Both the position numbers and the translations under genes were made by a program. From Sphingomonas sp. PAMC 26605 (GTDB lineage Bacteria > Pseudomonadota > Alphaproteobacteria > Sphingomonadales > Sphingomonadaceae): a stretch of DNA of 64,000 nt. The stretch covers positions 3,603,040 to 3,667,039 of the forward strand of contig NZ_JH584241.1 in the NCBI RefSeq assembly GCF_000241485.1. Direction: 5' to 3'. Below are positions 17,075 through 25,100 of this stretch, piece by piece; positions within the stretch are counted from its first letter, which is position 1; each line of letters starts with the position of its first letter. The notes beneath the pieces were generated by a model. That model had not been told where the DNA came from. It saw nothing but the letters and a program-made list of their open reading frames with translations, and made no database searches.

Positions 17075-18319
17075 ATGGAGGCCCCCAACACCGTTCCGAC
17101 TGAGGAAGAGACCAGCACCAAGCGCTTCCGCGCCAAGCGGGACGCGATCCTCGCCGCCGCCGCCGAGGCGATCAACGAGCAGAGCGCGAAGGGCATGACC
17201 TTCGCCGACGTCGCACGCCGCGTCGGGCTCAACACGACGAGCGTCACCTACTATTTCAAGCGCAAGGAAGACCTCGCCGCCGCCTGTTTCGAGTATACGC
17301 TCGAAAAGCTGCTCGCGATGCTCGACGAGTCGCTGCTCGAGCCGACGCCGCAGGCGCGCGTCGCGAAATATCTGTCGCTCAACATGGTGCGGCTCGCCCG
17401 CATCCAGCGCGGCGAGGAGACCGCGTTTGCGATCCTGTCCGATCTGCGCGCGATGGAAGAGCCGGTGCTCGGCAAATTGATGGCGGGCTGGCGCGAGGTG
17501 TTCCGCAAGACGCGCAGCCTGTGGGGCCCCGCCGCCAACCGCGCGCAGACCGATCTCCACGGCGGCCGCGCGCACGTGCTGCTCGAGAACACCTTCTGGC
17601 TGCCGATCTGGCTGACGCGCTACGATCCCGACCAATATGACCGGGTCGAGGAACGGCTGATGGACGTGTTCGCGCACGGCATCGCCGGGCCGAAGGCGAC
17701 CTGGGATCCCGAACTGATCGACCTCGCGCATGACGAGCCCGAGCCCGGCCGCGAGGCGTTCCTGCTCGCGGCGACGCGGCTGATCAACCAGCTCGGCTAT
17801 CGCGGCGCGTCGGTCCAGCGGATCGCCTCGGAGCTCAACGTCACCAAGGGCAGCTTTTACCACCATCTCGACGCCAAGGACGATCTGGTGCTCGCCTGCT
17901 ACAAGCGCAGCCTGGATACCGTCGCCGACGCCCAGCGCCTCGCCGACGAGCGCGGCGGGAGCCATTGGGACCGGCTGTCGGGAACGATCGCAACGCTGCT
18001 CGACGTGCAGTTTTCCGAACGTGGGCCGCTCTTGCGCACCACCGCGCTGTCGGGCCTCCCGCCCGAATCGCGCACGCAGATGGTCGACCGCTCGAACCGC
18101 ATCGCGCGCCGCTTCGCGGGTACGATGAGCGACGGCATCGCCGAAGGCTCGATCCGCCCGGTCGATCCGCTGATCGCGGCGCAGGCGCTGATGGCGATGC
18201 AGAATGCGGCGTTCGACATGCGAAAGTGGGCGCACACGATGACGCGCGAGCGCGCGATCGGATATTATGCCTCGACACTGGCGTTCGGCCTGTTCGACGA
18301 CCGGATTTTGGATCAATAA
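17075..18319 (+). CDS. transcriptional regulator with two TetR-type HTH units in one chain
   Basis: A 414-residue protein, about twice the usual TetR length. The first N-terminal-type DNA-binding domain lies at about residues 18-70 (MTFADVARRVGLNTTSVTYY) with its own helical ligand-binding region. A second, distinct TetR DNA-binding domain starts near residue 225 (ASVQRIASELNVTKGSFYHH) followed by another ligand-binding region. Both recognition helices look intact and differ from each other, so this is an old fusion, not a recent duplication. It is divergent from the five-gene ACAD10/11-type operon and probably represses it in response to an acyl-CoA. The downstream gcdH gene is co-directional and may be co-regulated. 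Confidence 0.88.
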   Translation: MEAPNTVPTEEETSTKRFRAKRDAILAAAAEAINEQSAKGMTFADVARRVGLNTTSVTYYFKRKEDLAAACFEYTLEKLLAMLDESLLEPTPQARVAKYLSLNMVRLARIQRGEETAFAILSDLRAMEEPVLGKLMAGWREVFRKTRSLWGPAANRAQTDLHGGRAHVLLENTFWLPIWLTRYDPDQYDRVEERLMDVFAHGIAGPKATWDPELIDLAHDEPEPGREAFLLAATRLINQLGYRGASVQRIASELNVTKGSFYHHLDAKDDLVLACYKRSLDTVADAQRLADERGGSHWDRLSGTIATLLDVQFSERGPLLRTTALSGLPPESRTQMVDRSNRIARRFAGTMSDGIAEGSIRPVDPLIAAQALMAMQNAAFDMRKWAHTMTRERAIGYYASTLAFGLFDDRILDQ

Positions 18320-18320
18320 C

Positions 18321-18408
18321 CGTCGCCCCGGCGCAGGCCGGGGCCGCTGGGTTTGGGGCACGACCTTCGCGTCATAACCCAGCGGCCCCGGCCTCCGTCG
18401 GGGCGACG
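18321..18408. repeat. palindromic intergenic element, family B
   Basis: Closely matches the copy at 4558-4648, including CGCAGGCCGGGGCCGCTGGG at the left end and CCAGCGGCCCCGGCC at the right. It lies between the tandem TetR gene and gcdH. The gcdH Shine-Dalgarno (AAGGA) lies about ten bases beyond it. Confidence 0.86.
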
Positions 18409-18428
18409 CGGAAATCAAAGGACCTGAC

Positions 18429-19613
18429 ATGGCCGACATGGCGCGTTTCGATTGGGCTGACCCCTTCTTCCTCGACGATCAGCTCGAAGATGACGAGCGG
18501 ATGATCCGCGATGCGGCGCGGGCGTACGCGCAGGACAAGCTCGCCCCGCGCATCATCGACGCCTTCCAGAACGAGACCACCGATCCCGAGATCTTCCGCG
18601 AGATGGGCGCGCAGGGGCTCCTCGGGCCCACCGTTCCCGAGGAATATGGCGGGGTCGGCGCGTCCTACGTCGCCTATGGCCTCGTCGCGCGCGAGGTCGA
18701 GCGGGTCGATTCGGGCTATCGCTCGATGATGTCGGTCCAGTCGAGTCTCGTGATGTACCCGATCTTCGCGTACGGCTCGGAAGCGCAGAAGCAGAAGTAT
18801 CTGCCCAAGCTGGCGAGCGGCGAATGGATCGGTTGCTTCGGCCTAACCGAGCCCGACGCCGGCTCCGATCCCGGCAGCATGACGACGCGCGCGAAGAAGG
18901 TCGACGGCGGCTATCTGCTGTCGGGCGCGAAGACGTGGATCTCCAACTCGCCGATCGCCGACGTTTTCGTCATCTGGGCGAAGTCCGAGGCGCATGGCGA
19001 CGGCATCCGCGGCTTCATCGTCGAAAAGGGCGCCAAGGGCCTCGCCACGCCGAAGATCGAGGGCAAGCTCAGCTTGCGCGCCTCGATCACCGGCATGATC
19101 CTGATGGATGAGATCGAACTTTCCGAGGACGCTTTGCTCCCCGACGTCCAGGGCCTGAAAGGCCCGTTCGGCTGTCTCAACCGTGCGCGCTACGGGATCA
19201 GTTGGGGCGCGCTCGGCGCTGCCGAGTTCTGCTTCCATGCGGCACGCCAGTACGGGCTCGACCGCAACCAGTTCGGCACCCCGCTCGCCGGGCGTCAGCT
19301 CTACCAGAAGAAGCTCGCCGATATGGAGACCGAGATCGCGCTCGGGCTGCAGGCGTCACTGCGCGTCGGTCGCCTGATGGACGCGGGCAAGTTTGCGCCC
19401 GAGATGATCTCGATCGTCAAGCGCAACAATGTCGGCAAGGCGCTCGATATCGCGCGGATGAGCCGCGACATGCATGGCGGCAACGGGATTTCGGGCGAAT
19501 ATCAGGTGATGCGCCACATGATGAACCTCGAAACGGTCAACACCTATGAGGGCGCGCACGACGTCCATGCGCTGATCTTGGGCCGCGCGATCACGGGGAT
19601 CGCAGCGTTCTGA
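18429..19613 (+). CDS. gcdH: glutaryl-CoA dehydrogenase
   Basis: A 394-residue acyl-CoA dehydrogenase of the glutaryl-CoA type, which oxidises and decarboxylates glutaryl-CoA to crotonyl-CoA. Diagnostic stretches are the N-terminal [30 protein letters not shown], the flavin loop [34 protein letters not shown] and the C-terminal [20 protein letters not shown] with the catalytic Glu (about 374). Length matches the family. It is separated from the downstream racemase gene by a family C element. Glutaryl-CoA arises from lysine, tryptophan or odd dicarboxylate breakdown; no gene for those upstream steps is in the window. Confidence 0.94.
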   Translation: MADMARFDWADPFFLDDQLEDDERMIRDAARAYAQDKLAPRIIDAFQNETTDPEIFREMGAQGLLGPTVPEEYGGVGASYVAYGLVAREVERVDSGYRSMMSVQSSLVMYPIFAYGSEAQKQKYLPKLASGEWIGCFGLTEPDAGSDPGSMTTRAKKVDGGYLLSGAKTWISNSPIADVFVIWAKSEAHGDGIRGFIVEKGAKGLATPKIEGKLSLRASITGMILMDEIELSEDALLPDVQGLKGPFGCLNRARYGISWGALGAAEFCFHAARQYGLDRNQFGTPLAGRQLYQKKLADMETEIALGLQASLRVGRLMDAGKFAPEMISIVKRNNVGKALDIARMSRDMHGGNGISGEYQVMRHMMNLETVNTYEGAHDVHALILGRAITGIAAF

Positions 19614-19630
19614 TGCGCCGCCTCCCCTGC

Positions 19631-19730
19631 CGTCACCCCCGCGAAAGCGGGGGTCCCGCTTCTTCGGGCGGCGGGAAGAAGCGGGATTCCCGCTTTCGCG
19701 GGAATGACGGAGCATGAGCGGGAATGACGG
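19631..19730. repeat. palindromic intergenic element, family C, with duplicated right end
   Basis: CGTCACCCCCGCGAAAGCGG at the left and CCGCTTTCGCGGGAATGACG at the right form the inverted unit, with a second inner pair GCGGGAAGAAGCGGGATTCC. The right end GCGGGAATGACGGAG is repeated again after five bases, and the second copy runs into GGAGG (19729-19733), the Shine-Dalgarno of the next gene. Confidence 0.84.
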
Positions 19731-19738
19731 AGGATAGG

Positions 19739-20866
19739 ATGAGCGGCCAAGCATCAGCCCCCCTCGCCGGCCTCAGGATCCTCGAAATGGCGGGGATCGG
19801 CCCCGGTCCGTTCTGCGGGATGATGCTGGCCGATCACGGCGCCGAGGTGATCCGCGTCGAGCGCCCCGGCCCACCCGGGATGGTCGACCCGATGCGCGAC
19901 CCGTTGCTCCGCTCGCGCCGCACGATGTCCCTCGATCTCAAGCAGCCTGAGGCAATCGCGGCGGTGCGCCGCCTTGCGGCGACCTGCGACGGCTTGATCG
20001 AGGGCTTCCGCCCCGGCGTGATGGAGCGGCTAGGGCTCGGCCCCGAAACACTGCTCTCCGACAACCCGGCACTCGTCTACGGTCGGATGACCGGCTGGGG
20101 CCAGACCGGCCCGCTCGCCCACGAACCCGGCCATGACATCGACTATCTCGCCATCTCGGGCACGCTCCACGCGCTTGGCGAGGCAGGCCGCAAGCCGACC
20201 GCGCCGATCAACCTCGCCGCCGATTTTGGTGGCGGCGGGATGATGCTCGCCTTCGGCATGCTCGCCGCGATCCTGCAGGCGCAGGTCAGCGGCGTCGGCC
20301 AGGTGGTCGATTGCGCGATGACCGAAGGGTCGGCGGTGCTCGCCAGCATGGTCTGGGGTTTCCGCGCGCAGGGGATGTGGAGCGACGCGCGCGGCACCAA
20401 TCTGCTCGACGGCGGCGCGCCGTTCTACGACACCTACGAGACCGCGGACGGCAAATGGATCGCGGTCGGCGCGATCGAGCCGCAATTCTATGCCGCGCTC
20501 CGTCGCGTGATGGAGCTCGACGGCGCCGAGTGGAACGCGCAATTCCTGCCCGCGGTGTGGCCGGTCTTGAAACGCGAGCTGGTCCAGCGCTTCAAGCGCC
20601 GCACCCGCGACGAATGGGTCGCGGCGTTCGAAGGGCATGAGGCGTGCATCGCGCCGGTGCTCGGCTTCGACGAGGCGATCGCGCATCCGCACAACCTCGC
20701 GCGCGCGGCGTTCGTCACTGCAGGCGGCGTGACCCAGCCCGCCCCCGCCCCGCGCTATTCGGTCAGCGAAACCGTGTCGCCGCGCATGGCCGGCGACCAT
20801 GAGGGCGCGGCGATCCTGGCCGAGGCGGGCTTCGCCCCGGCCGAGATCGCAGCGCTGGGCTTCTGA
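19739..20866 (+). CDS. CaiB/BaiF family protein, alpha-methylacyl-CoA racemase (AMACR) type
   Basis: A 375-residue family III CoA-transferase fold protein. It matches the AMACR branch: GIGPGPFCGMMLADHGAEVI, the catalytic His region GHDIDYLAISG (about residue 124), the catalytic Asp region NLAADFGGGGMM, NLLDGGAPFYDTYET and AIEPQFYAALRRVM. AMACR interconverts (2R)- and (2S)-methylacyl-CoAs so that S-specific acyl-CoA dehydrogenases can act on branched and sterol side-chain acids. The ATG at 19739 has GGAGG five bases upstream; the ATG at 19724 sits inside the repeat and is less likely. The presence of a racemase suggests that the district handles alpha-methyl branched acids. Confidence 0.92.
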   Translation: MSGQASAPLAGLRILEMAGIGPGPFCGMMLADHGAEVIRVERPGPPGMVDPMRDPLLRSRRTMSLDLKQPEAIAAVRRLAATCDGLIEGFRPGVMERLGLGPETLLSDNPALVYGRMTGWGQTGPLAHEPGHDIDYLAISGTLHALGEAGRKPTAPINLAADFGGGGMMLAFGMLAAILQAQVSGVGQVVDCAMTEGSAVLASMVWGFRAQGMWSDARGTNLLDGGAPFYDTYETADGKWIAVGAIEPQFYAALRRVMELDGAEWNAQFLPAVWPVLKRELVQRFKRRTRDEWVAAFEGHEACIAPVLGFDEAIAHPHNLARAAFVTAGGVTQPAPAPRYSVSETVSPRMAGDHEGAAILAEAGFAPAEIAALGF

Positions 20867-20868
20867 AG

Positions 20869-22290
20869 TCAGGCGTCGGCGTATTGGGGCGCCGGCCGCG
20901 CGGCGTAAACGCCGAACACGCAGATCACCACATAGCACGCCACCGGGATCAGCAGCGCGAGCGTCAGGCTTCCGCTCGCATCGGCCAACGACCCGGTGGC
21001 GAGGGGCAGCACGGCACCACCGAAAATCGCGACGTTGATGATCCCCGATCCATCTGCCGCACGTGCACCGAGACCTTCACACGCAAGACTGAAGATCGTC
21101 GGGAACATGATCGCGTTCATCAGCCCGACCGCCAGCAGGCTGTAACCCGCGACCGCCCCTGTCGTGTAGCTCGAGATCAGGATGAGCGCGATCGCACCGA
21201 CGGCGACGCCCGCCAGGACCTTGCCCGGGCTGACGACCCGCAAAACCGCAGACCCGATAAACCGGCCGATCATCGCCCCGCCCCAGTAGAGCGGTATCAT
21301 CTTGCCCGCGCTGGCGGTGTCGAGGTTCATGACGCCGGGCTGCTTGAGGTAGTTCACGATCAGCGAGCCGATCGATACTTCCGCGCCGACATAGAGGAAG
21401 ATGCAGAGCGCGCCGAGCGCGAAGCGCGGACGTTGCATCAGGTCGTTGCCGTACAACCAGACTACAGGCGCCAGCAAGATGAGGACCAACCCAATCCACG
21501 CCTGCACTTCAACCGCGACGACCGCACCGAGCGCGACCAGCGCCAGGCCCGCGACATAGCGCGGGGCAGCGACGAGGGGCTTGTCCTTCGCGGCGTTGGC
21601 GTCACGCGGCAGCCGATTGCGAAACAGCCAGACCGCGGCCGCGACGACAGCCAGCGCCACCGCCAGACCGAGATACCCCCGAACGATCGCGCCGCTCTCG
21701 GCGGTGCGATAGGCGTCCAGCGCGGCCCCGGTCAGGTCCGACGCCGAAATCTTCGAAAGGCTGCCCAAAATGATGATCGCGCCGGCATACGGAAATATCG
21801 TCGTGCCGAGCGAATTGAACGCCTGGGCGAAGGTCAGTCGGCTGGATGCGGTTTCGGCTTTGCCGAGAAGGCTTATCAGCGGATTGGCCACGATCTGGAC
21901 CAGCACCACGCCCGCCGCCAGAATGAACAGCGCGAACAGGAAAAGCGCGTACGTCGCTGTGCTCGACGCCGGAATGAACAGCAGGCAGCCAATCAGCATC
22001 GTCACCAGCCCGGCGACCGCGCCGCGCATGTAGCCGATCCGCTTGACCAGCGCCGCCCCCGGAATGCCGATCACGAGATAGGCAGTGAAGAAGCAGAACT
22101 GCACGAGCATCGCCTGCGTGTAGGTTAGCGTGAACAGCTCCTTCAGTTTGGGAATGATCACGTCGTTCAGGCTGGTGATGCCGCCGAAGATGAAGAACAA
22201 AGCGAACACGAAGACCTGCAGCCCCGGCGCCGAGACGCCCGCTGCTGCGGCGTCGTTGGAATGCGGCGAAGTGGGGGAATGGATCTGCAT
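20869..22290 (-). CDS. sugar MFS transporter (FHS/FucP-GluP type)
   Basis: A 473-residue polytopic protein with about twelve hydrophobic segments. FucP/GluP-type signatures are FFIFGGITSLNDVIIPKLKE in TM1, FCFFTAYLVIGIPGAALVKRIGY and VQIVANPLISLLG in the N half, and VGAEVSIGSLIVNYLK and GLMNAIMFPTIFSLACEGLG in the C half. These proton symporters take up hexoses such as glucose, galactose or fucose. GGAGG lies four bases before the ATG at 22290; the frame open upstream to 22386 has no such site. Its 3' end meets the convergent racemase gene with a two-base gap. A sugar transporter is out of step with its lipid-degrading neighbours. Confidence 0.9.
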   Translation of the reverse strand: MQIHSPTSPHSNDAAAAGVSAPGLQVFVFALFFIFGGITSLNDVIIPKLKELFTLTYTQAMLVQFCFFTAYLVIGIPGAALVKRIGYMRGAVAGLVTMLIGCLLFIPASSTATYALFLFALFILAAGVVLVQIVANPLISLLGKAETASSRLTFAQAFNSLGTTIFPYAGAIIILGSLSKISASDLTGAALDAYRTAESGAIVRGYLGLAVALAVVAAAVWLFRNRLPRDANAAKDKPLVAAPRYVAGLALVALGAVVAVEVQAWIGLVLILLAPVVWLYGNDLMQRPRFALGALCIFLYVGAEVSIGSLIVNYLKQPGVMNLDTASAGKMIPLYWGGAMIGRFIGSAVLRVVSPGKVLAGVAVGAIALILISSYTTGAVAGYSLLAVGLMNAIMFPTIFSLACEGLGARAADGSGIINVAIFGGAVLPLATGSLADASGSLTLALLIPVACYVVICVFGVYAARPAPQYADA

Positions 22291-22384
22291 GAAGCCTCCA
22301 TGCCCGCCCACCCCCGGTCTGGCAATCCGCAGAATGTCATGCGATATAGGTTGCATAACAAAATACAGATCAGGAGAGTCCGTC

Positions 22385-23146
22385 ATGGCTACCGCCGCTG
22401 TCGTTAGACCGCAGATGACCGAAGCCGAATGGGAAGCGCGCCAGGAACTCGCCGCCTGCTACCGCGTGTTCGCGATGCTCGGCTGGTCGGAGATGATCTA
22501 CAACCATATCACGCTGAAAATTCCGAACGAGGACGGCGCCTTCCTGATCAACCCGTTCGGGCTGCATTTCAGCGAAGTGACCGCCTCGAGCCTCGTCAAG
22601 ATCGACATCGATGGCAACAAGCTCGACGACAGCCCCTATCCGGTCAACCGCGCCGGCTTCGTCCAGCATGCGCTGTTCCACCGCCATCTGCCCGACGCGC
22701 ATTGCATCATGCACACGCATACCACCGCCGGGATGGCGGTGAGCTCGCTCGAGGGCGGGCTGCGCGCCACCAATTTCTACGCCTGCAATTTCGCCGGGCA
22801 GATCGCCTATCACGATTTCGAGGGCGTGACGGTGCGCGACGAGGAAGGCGCGCGGCTGCTCGAGCATCTTGGGAGCAAACGCGTGATGCTGCTCAAGAAC
22901 CACGGCATATTGGTGATGGGTCGGACCTTGCCCGAGGCGTTCATCAAGCATTGGTCGCTCCAGCGCGCGTGCGAGATCCAGATCGCGACCATGTCGATGG
23001 GCACCGCGATCGAGGTGACTCCCGATGTGGTCGCGGTGCATCAGCGCGATCTGCATATGGCGCAGGTTCCGGGCGGCCCAGGTGCGGCCGACTTCGCGGC
23101 GATGGTGCGTCTGGTCGACAAGATCGACACGGGCTGGCGTGCTTGA
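22385..23146 (+). CDS. class II aldolase/adducin family protein
   Basis: A 253-residue class II aldolase fold protein. Zinc ligands are visible as the HTH triad in MHTHTTAGMAVSS (about 108-120) and a later His in LLKNHGILVMG; the substrate loop includes YNHITLKIP. Such proteins include fuculose-phosphate aldolase-like enzymes and many without known substrate. AGGAG stands eight bases before the ATG. It is divergent from the sugar transporter gene with 94 bp between them, so the two may share a regulator and a sugar pathway, but this is inference. Confidence 0.86.
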   Translation: MATAAVVRPQMTEAEWEARQELAACYRVFAMLGWSEMIYNHITLKIPNEDGAFLINPFGLHFSEVTASSLVKIDIDGNKLDDSPYPVNRAGFVQHALFHRHLPDAHCIMHTHTTAGMAVSSLEGGLRATNFYACNFAGQIAYHDFEGVTVRDEEGARLLEHLGSKRVMLLKNHGILVMGRTLPEAFIKHWSLQRACEIQIATMSMGTAIEVTPDVVAVHQRDLHMAQVPGGPGAADFAAMVRLVDKIDTGWRA

Positions 23147-23248
23147 GATTTGAATATAACCAAACGAATCAATAATCTAATTTAGAGTTCTTGCCTCTCA
23201 CGGATGCGCGCTTAACCTTCGTTAGGCTCGTATGTGTGGAGACGAAGA

Positions 23249-23431
23249 ATGCTCAAGATCCTGCTCGCCGCTGCAACGCTTTCGCTCGCCTCGGCGCCCG
23301 CGCTCGCCGCACCCTGCAAGGATGCCAAGGGCCGCTTCATGAAGTGCCCCCCCGCCAAGCCGGTCGCGACCAAGTGCCGCCTGAACGGCAAGTTCGCCAA
23401 ATGCGGCACCCCCGGCGCCAAGCCCGCCTGA
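23249..23431 (+). CDS. small secreted cysteine/lysine-rich protein with a duplicated motif
   Basis: A 60-residue protein with a clear Sec signal peptide (MLKILLAAATLSLASAPALA, cleavage after ALA). The mature part of about 40 residues contains two copies of a CxxxxGxFxKC-like unit (CKDAKGRFMKC and CRLNGKFAKC), giving four cysteines, two probable disulfides or a metal site, and many lysines. GGAGA precedes the ATG. Similar short periplasmic proteins occur in sphingomonads without known function; I do not recognise a characterised family. A strong hairpin follows immediately. Confidence 0.72.
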   Translation: MLKILLAAATLSLASAPALAAPCKDAKGRFMKCPPAKPVATKCRLNGKFAKCGTPGAKPA

Positions 23432-23435
23432 TCGC

Positions 23436-23462
23436 TGCGGGGCGGCGACGCGCCGCCCCGCA
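23436..23462. terminator. bidirectional hairpin terminator between convergent genes
   Basis: TGCGGGGCGGCG and CGCCGCCCCGCA form a perfect 12-bp stem with a 3-nt loop (ACG), in the 34-bp gap between the convergent small secreted protein and dioxygenase genes. The following T content is weak, so efficiency is uncertain. Confidence 0.65.
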
Positions 23463-23465
23463 CGT

Positions 23466-24263
23466 TCACCCGAAGCGATAGCCCGAAACCACCCAGCCGA
23501 ACACGACATCGCGATAGTCGCAGGTCGCCGCATCCTCGCCGCCGGCACCGAGCGCGACCATCAGCGGAAGCAGATGCTCGGCCTCGGGATGCGCGAAGCG
23601 GGCGTTCGGCAGTGTGTCCCATGCGGCGACGCGTGCGGCGCGCGCCACCGGATCGGGATCGGTCACCGCCGCGGTCAGCGCGGCATCCCATGCCTCGGCG
23701 ACCGGCGTGACCCGTGGACCGCGGGCGCGCAGGTTGTGGAAGCTCATCCCCGACCCGACGAGCAGCACGCCTTCGTCGCGCAGCGGTGCGAGCGCGCGCC
23801 CGATCGCGATATGCCCCGCTGGGTCGAGATCGGCGCGCAGCGACAGCTGGAGGAGCGGGATGTCGGCGTCGGGCACCGCGACCATCATCGGAATGAACAC
23901 GCCGTGGTCCCAGCCGCGCGCCTCGCCATGATGCGCGATCCCCGCGTCGGCGAGCAGCCCGCTCACGCGCTGCGCAAGCGCCGGATCGCCGCGCGACGGC
24001 CAGTCGAGCCGATAGGTATGCGGCGGGAAGCCGAAATAGTCGAAATCGAGCGGATGCCCGTCGCCGGTGTTGATCGCCAATTCGGGCGTCTCCCAATGCC
24101 CCGAGACGAGCAGGATCGCGCGCGGCCGTTCGGGCAGCGAGGCGACCAGCCCGGCGAGATAGGCCTGCATCGGCCGCCACATCGGATCGGGCGGGCCGCC
24201 CGCCGGATCCATGAAGAAGCACGGCCCGCCACCATGCGGGATGAAGAGCGTTGGGAGTTTCAT
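23466..24263 (-). CDS. LigB/DODA-type extradiol ring-cleavage dioxygenase
   Basis: A 265-residue class III extradiol dioxygenase of the LigB/YgiD branch. The conserved metal-binding histidines are visible: PHGGGPCFF at the N-terminus (residues 10-18), VSGHWETPE (about 54), GWDHGVFIPMM (about 118) and a C-terminal HPEAEHLLPLM. Length matches YgiD/DODA (about 260). These enzymes bind non-haem Fe(II) or Zn and open catechol rings such as DOPA; many homologues have no proven substrate. There is no good Shine-Dalgarno before the ATG. It lies alone among unrelated genes. Confidence 0.88.
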   Translation of the reverse strand: MKLPTLFIPHGGGPCFFMDPAGGPPDPMWRPMQAYLAGLVASLPERPRAILLVSGHWETPELAINTGDGHPLDFDYFGFPPHTYRLDWPSRGDPALAQRVSGLLADAGIAHHGEARGWDHGVFIPMMVAVPDADIPLLQLSLRADLDPAGHIAIGRALAPLRDEGVLLVGSGMSFHNLRARGPRVTPVAEAWDAALTAAVTDPDPVARAARVAAWDTLPNARFAHPEAEHLLPLMVALGAGGEDAATCDYRDVVFGWVVSGYRFG

Positions 24264-24449
24264 GGAAAGGATATCGCGCGCGCGCGCGACATCGACAATC
24301 GTCTGCCCGGAAACGGCGCGTTTCGCGATCGTCACGGCGCTTGCCGGGCGAGTCGGCGGCAGGCATGATCCCGGCATGACCCGGCCGAACGCCCCCCGCC
24401 CTGCCCCCCGCGCTGCCCTCGCCCTGCGCCGCCGTCCAGAGGCGGCGGC

Positions 24450-24989
24450 ATGACGCGCTTCACCGTCAACAACCAGCCGGTCCAGTACAAGCTCGATCCA
24501 AACACGCCGTTGCTCTGGGCGCTGCGTGACGCCTCGAACCTGACCGGCACCAAATATGGCTGCGGCACCGGCGACTGCGGCGCCTGCACCGTCGATGTGG
24601 ACGGCGAGGCGGTGCGATCGTGCCAGCGCACGATCGGCGCGATCGAGGGCAGCTATGTCACCACGATCGAAGGCCTGTCGCGCGACCGCTCGCATCCGGT
24701 GCAGATCGCGTTCCTCGACAGGAACGTGACGCAGTGCGGCTTCTGCATTCCCGGCATCGTCATGGCCGCGGCGACGCTGCTCAAGAGGAACCACAATCCG
24801 AGCGAGGACCAGATCCGCGCCGGCATCACCAATCTGTGCCGCTGCGGCATCTATCCGCGCCTGGTCGAGGCGATCCTGCTCGCGGCGAGCGTCCAGCGCG
24901 GTGACGAGACGATCGCCGCGCCCCCGCTCCCTGCGATCACCCCCGCCGACGCCGCGCGCGAAGTCCCCGCGCTGACTCCGCCAAGATAA
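24450..24989 (+). CDS. [2Fe-2S] subunit of a xanthine-oxidase-family molybdoenzyme (IorA/CoxS-like), isolated
   Basis: A 179-residue two-cluster ferredoxin-type subunit. The plant-type [2Fe-2S] site is CGTGDCGACTVDVDG (about 38-52) with a later Cys (VRSCQRTIG); the second site is QCGFCIPGIVMA and LCRCGIYPR. The extended Pro-rich C-terminus (about 155-179) is typical of isoquinoline 1-oxidoreductase alpha-like subunits. These pass electrons from a molybdopterin catalytic subunit. No large subunit, FAD subunit or XdhC-type factor is adjacent, so the partner must be encoded elsewhere or the gene is solitary. Confidence 0.9.
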   Translation: MTRFTVNNQPVQYKLDPNTPLLWALRDASNLTGTKYGCGTGDCGACTVDVDGEAVRSCQRTIGAIEGSYVTTIEGLSRDRSHPVQIAFLDRNVTQCGFCIPGIVMAAATLLKRNHNPSEDQIRAGITNLCRCGIYPRLVEAILLAASVQRGDETIAAPPLPAITPADAAREVPALTPPR

Positions 24990-25100
24990 GCCAAAGCTTT
25001 CGCAACGCTGTCATCCGAATTCAGCCGCGGCTCATCGCACGGCTGCCATAAGCGATGTAACGACCGGGCATGCTGTCCGGACGAAGATGAGGAAGTATCG

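Noticed and set aside
6710..19730. The palindromic arrays as a CRISPR locus
   Set aside because: The units are inverted hairpin pairs scattered between genes, not evenly spaced direct repeats, and no cas gene is present.
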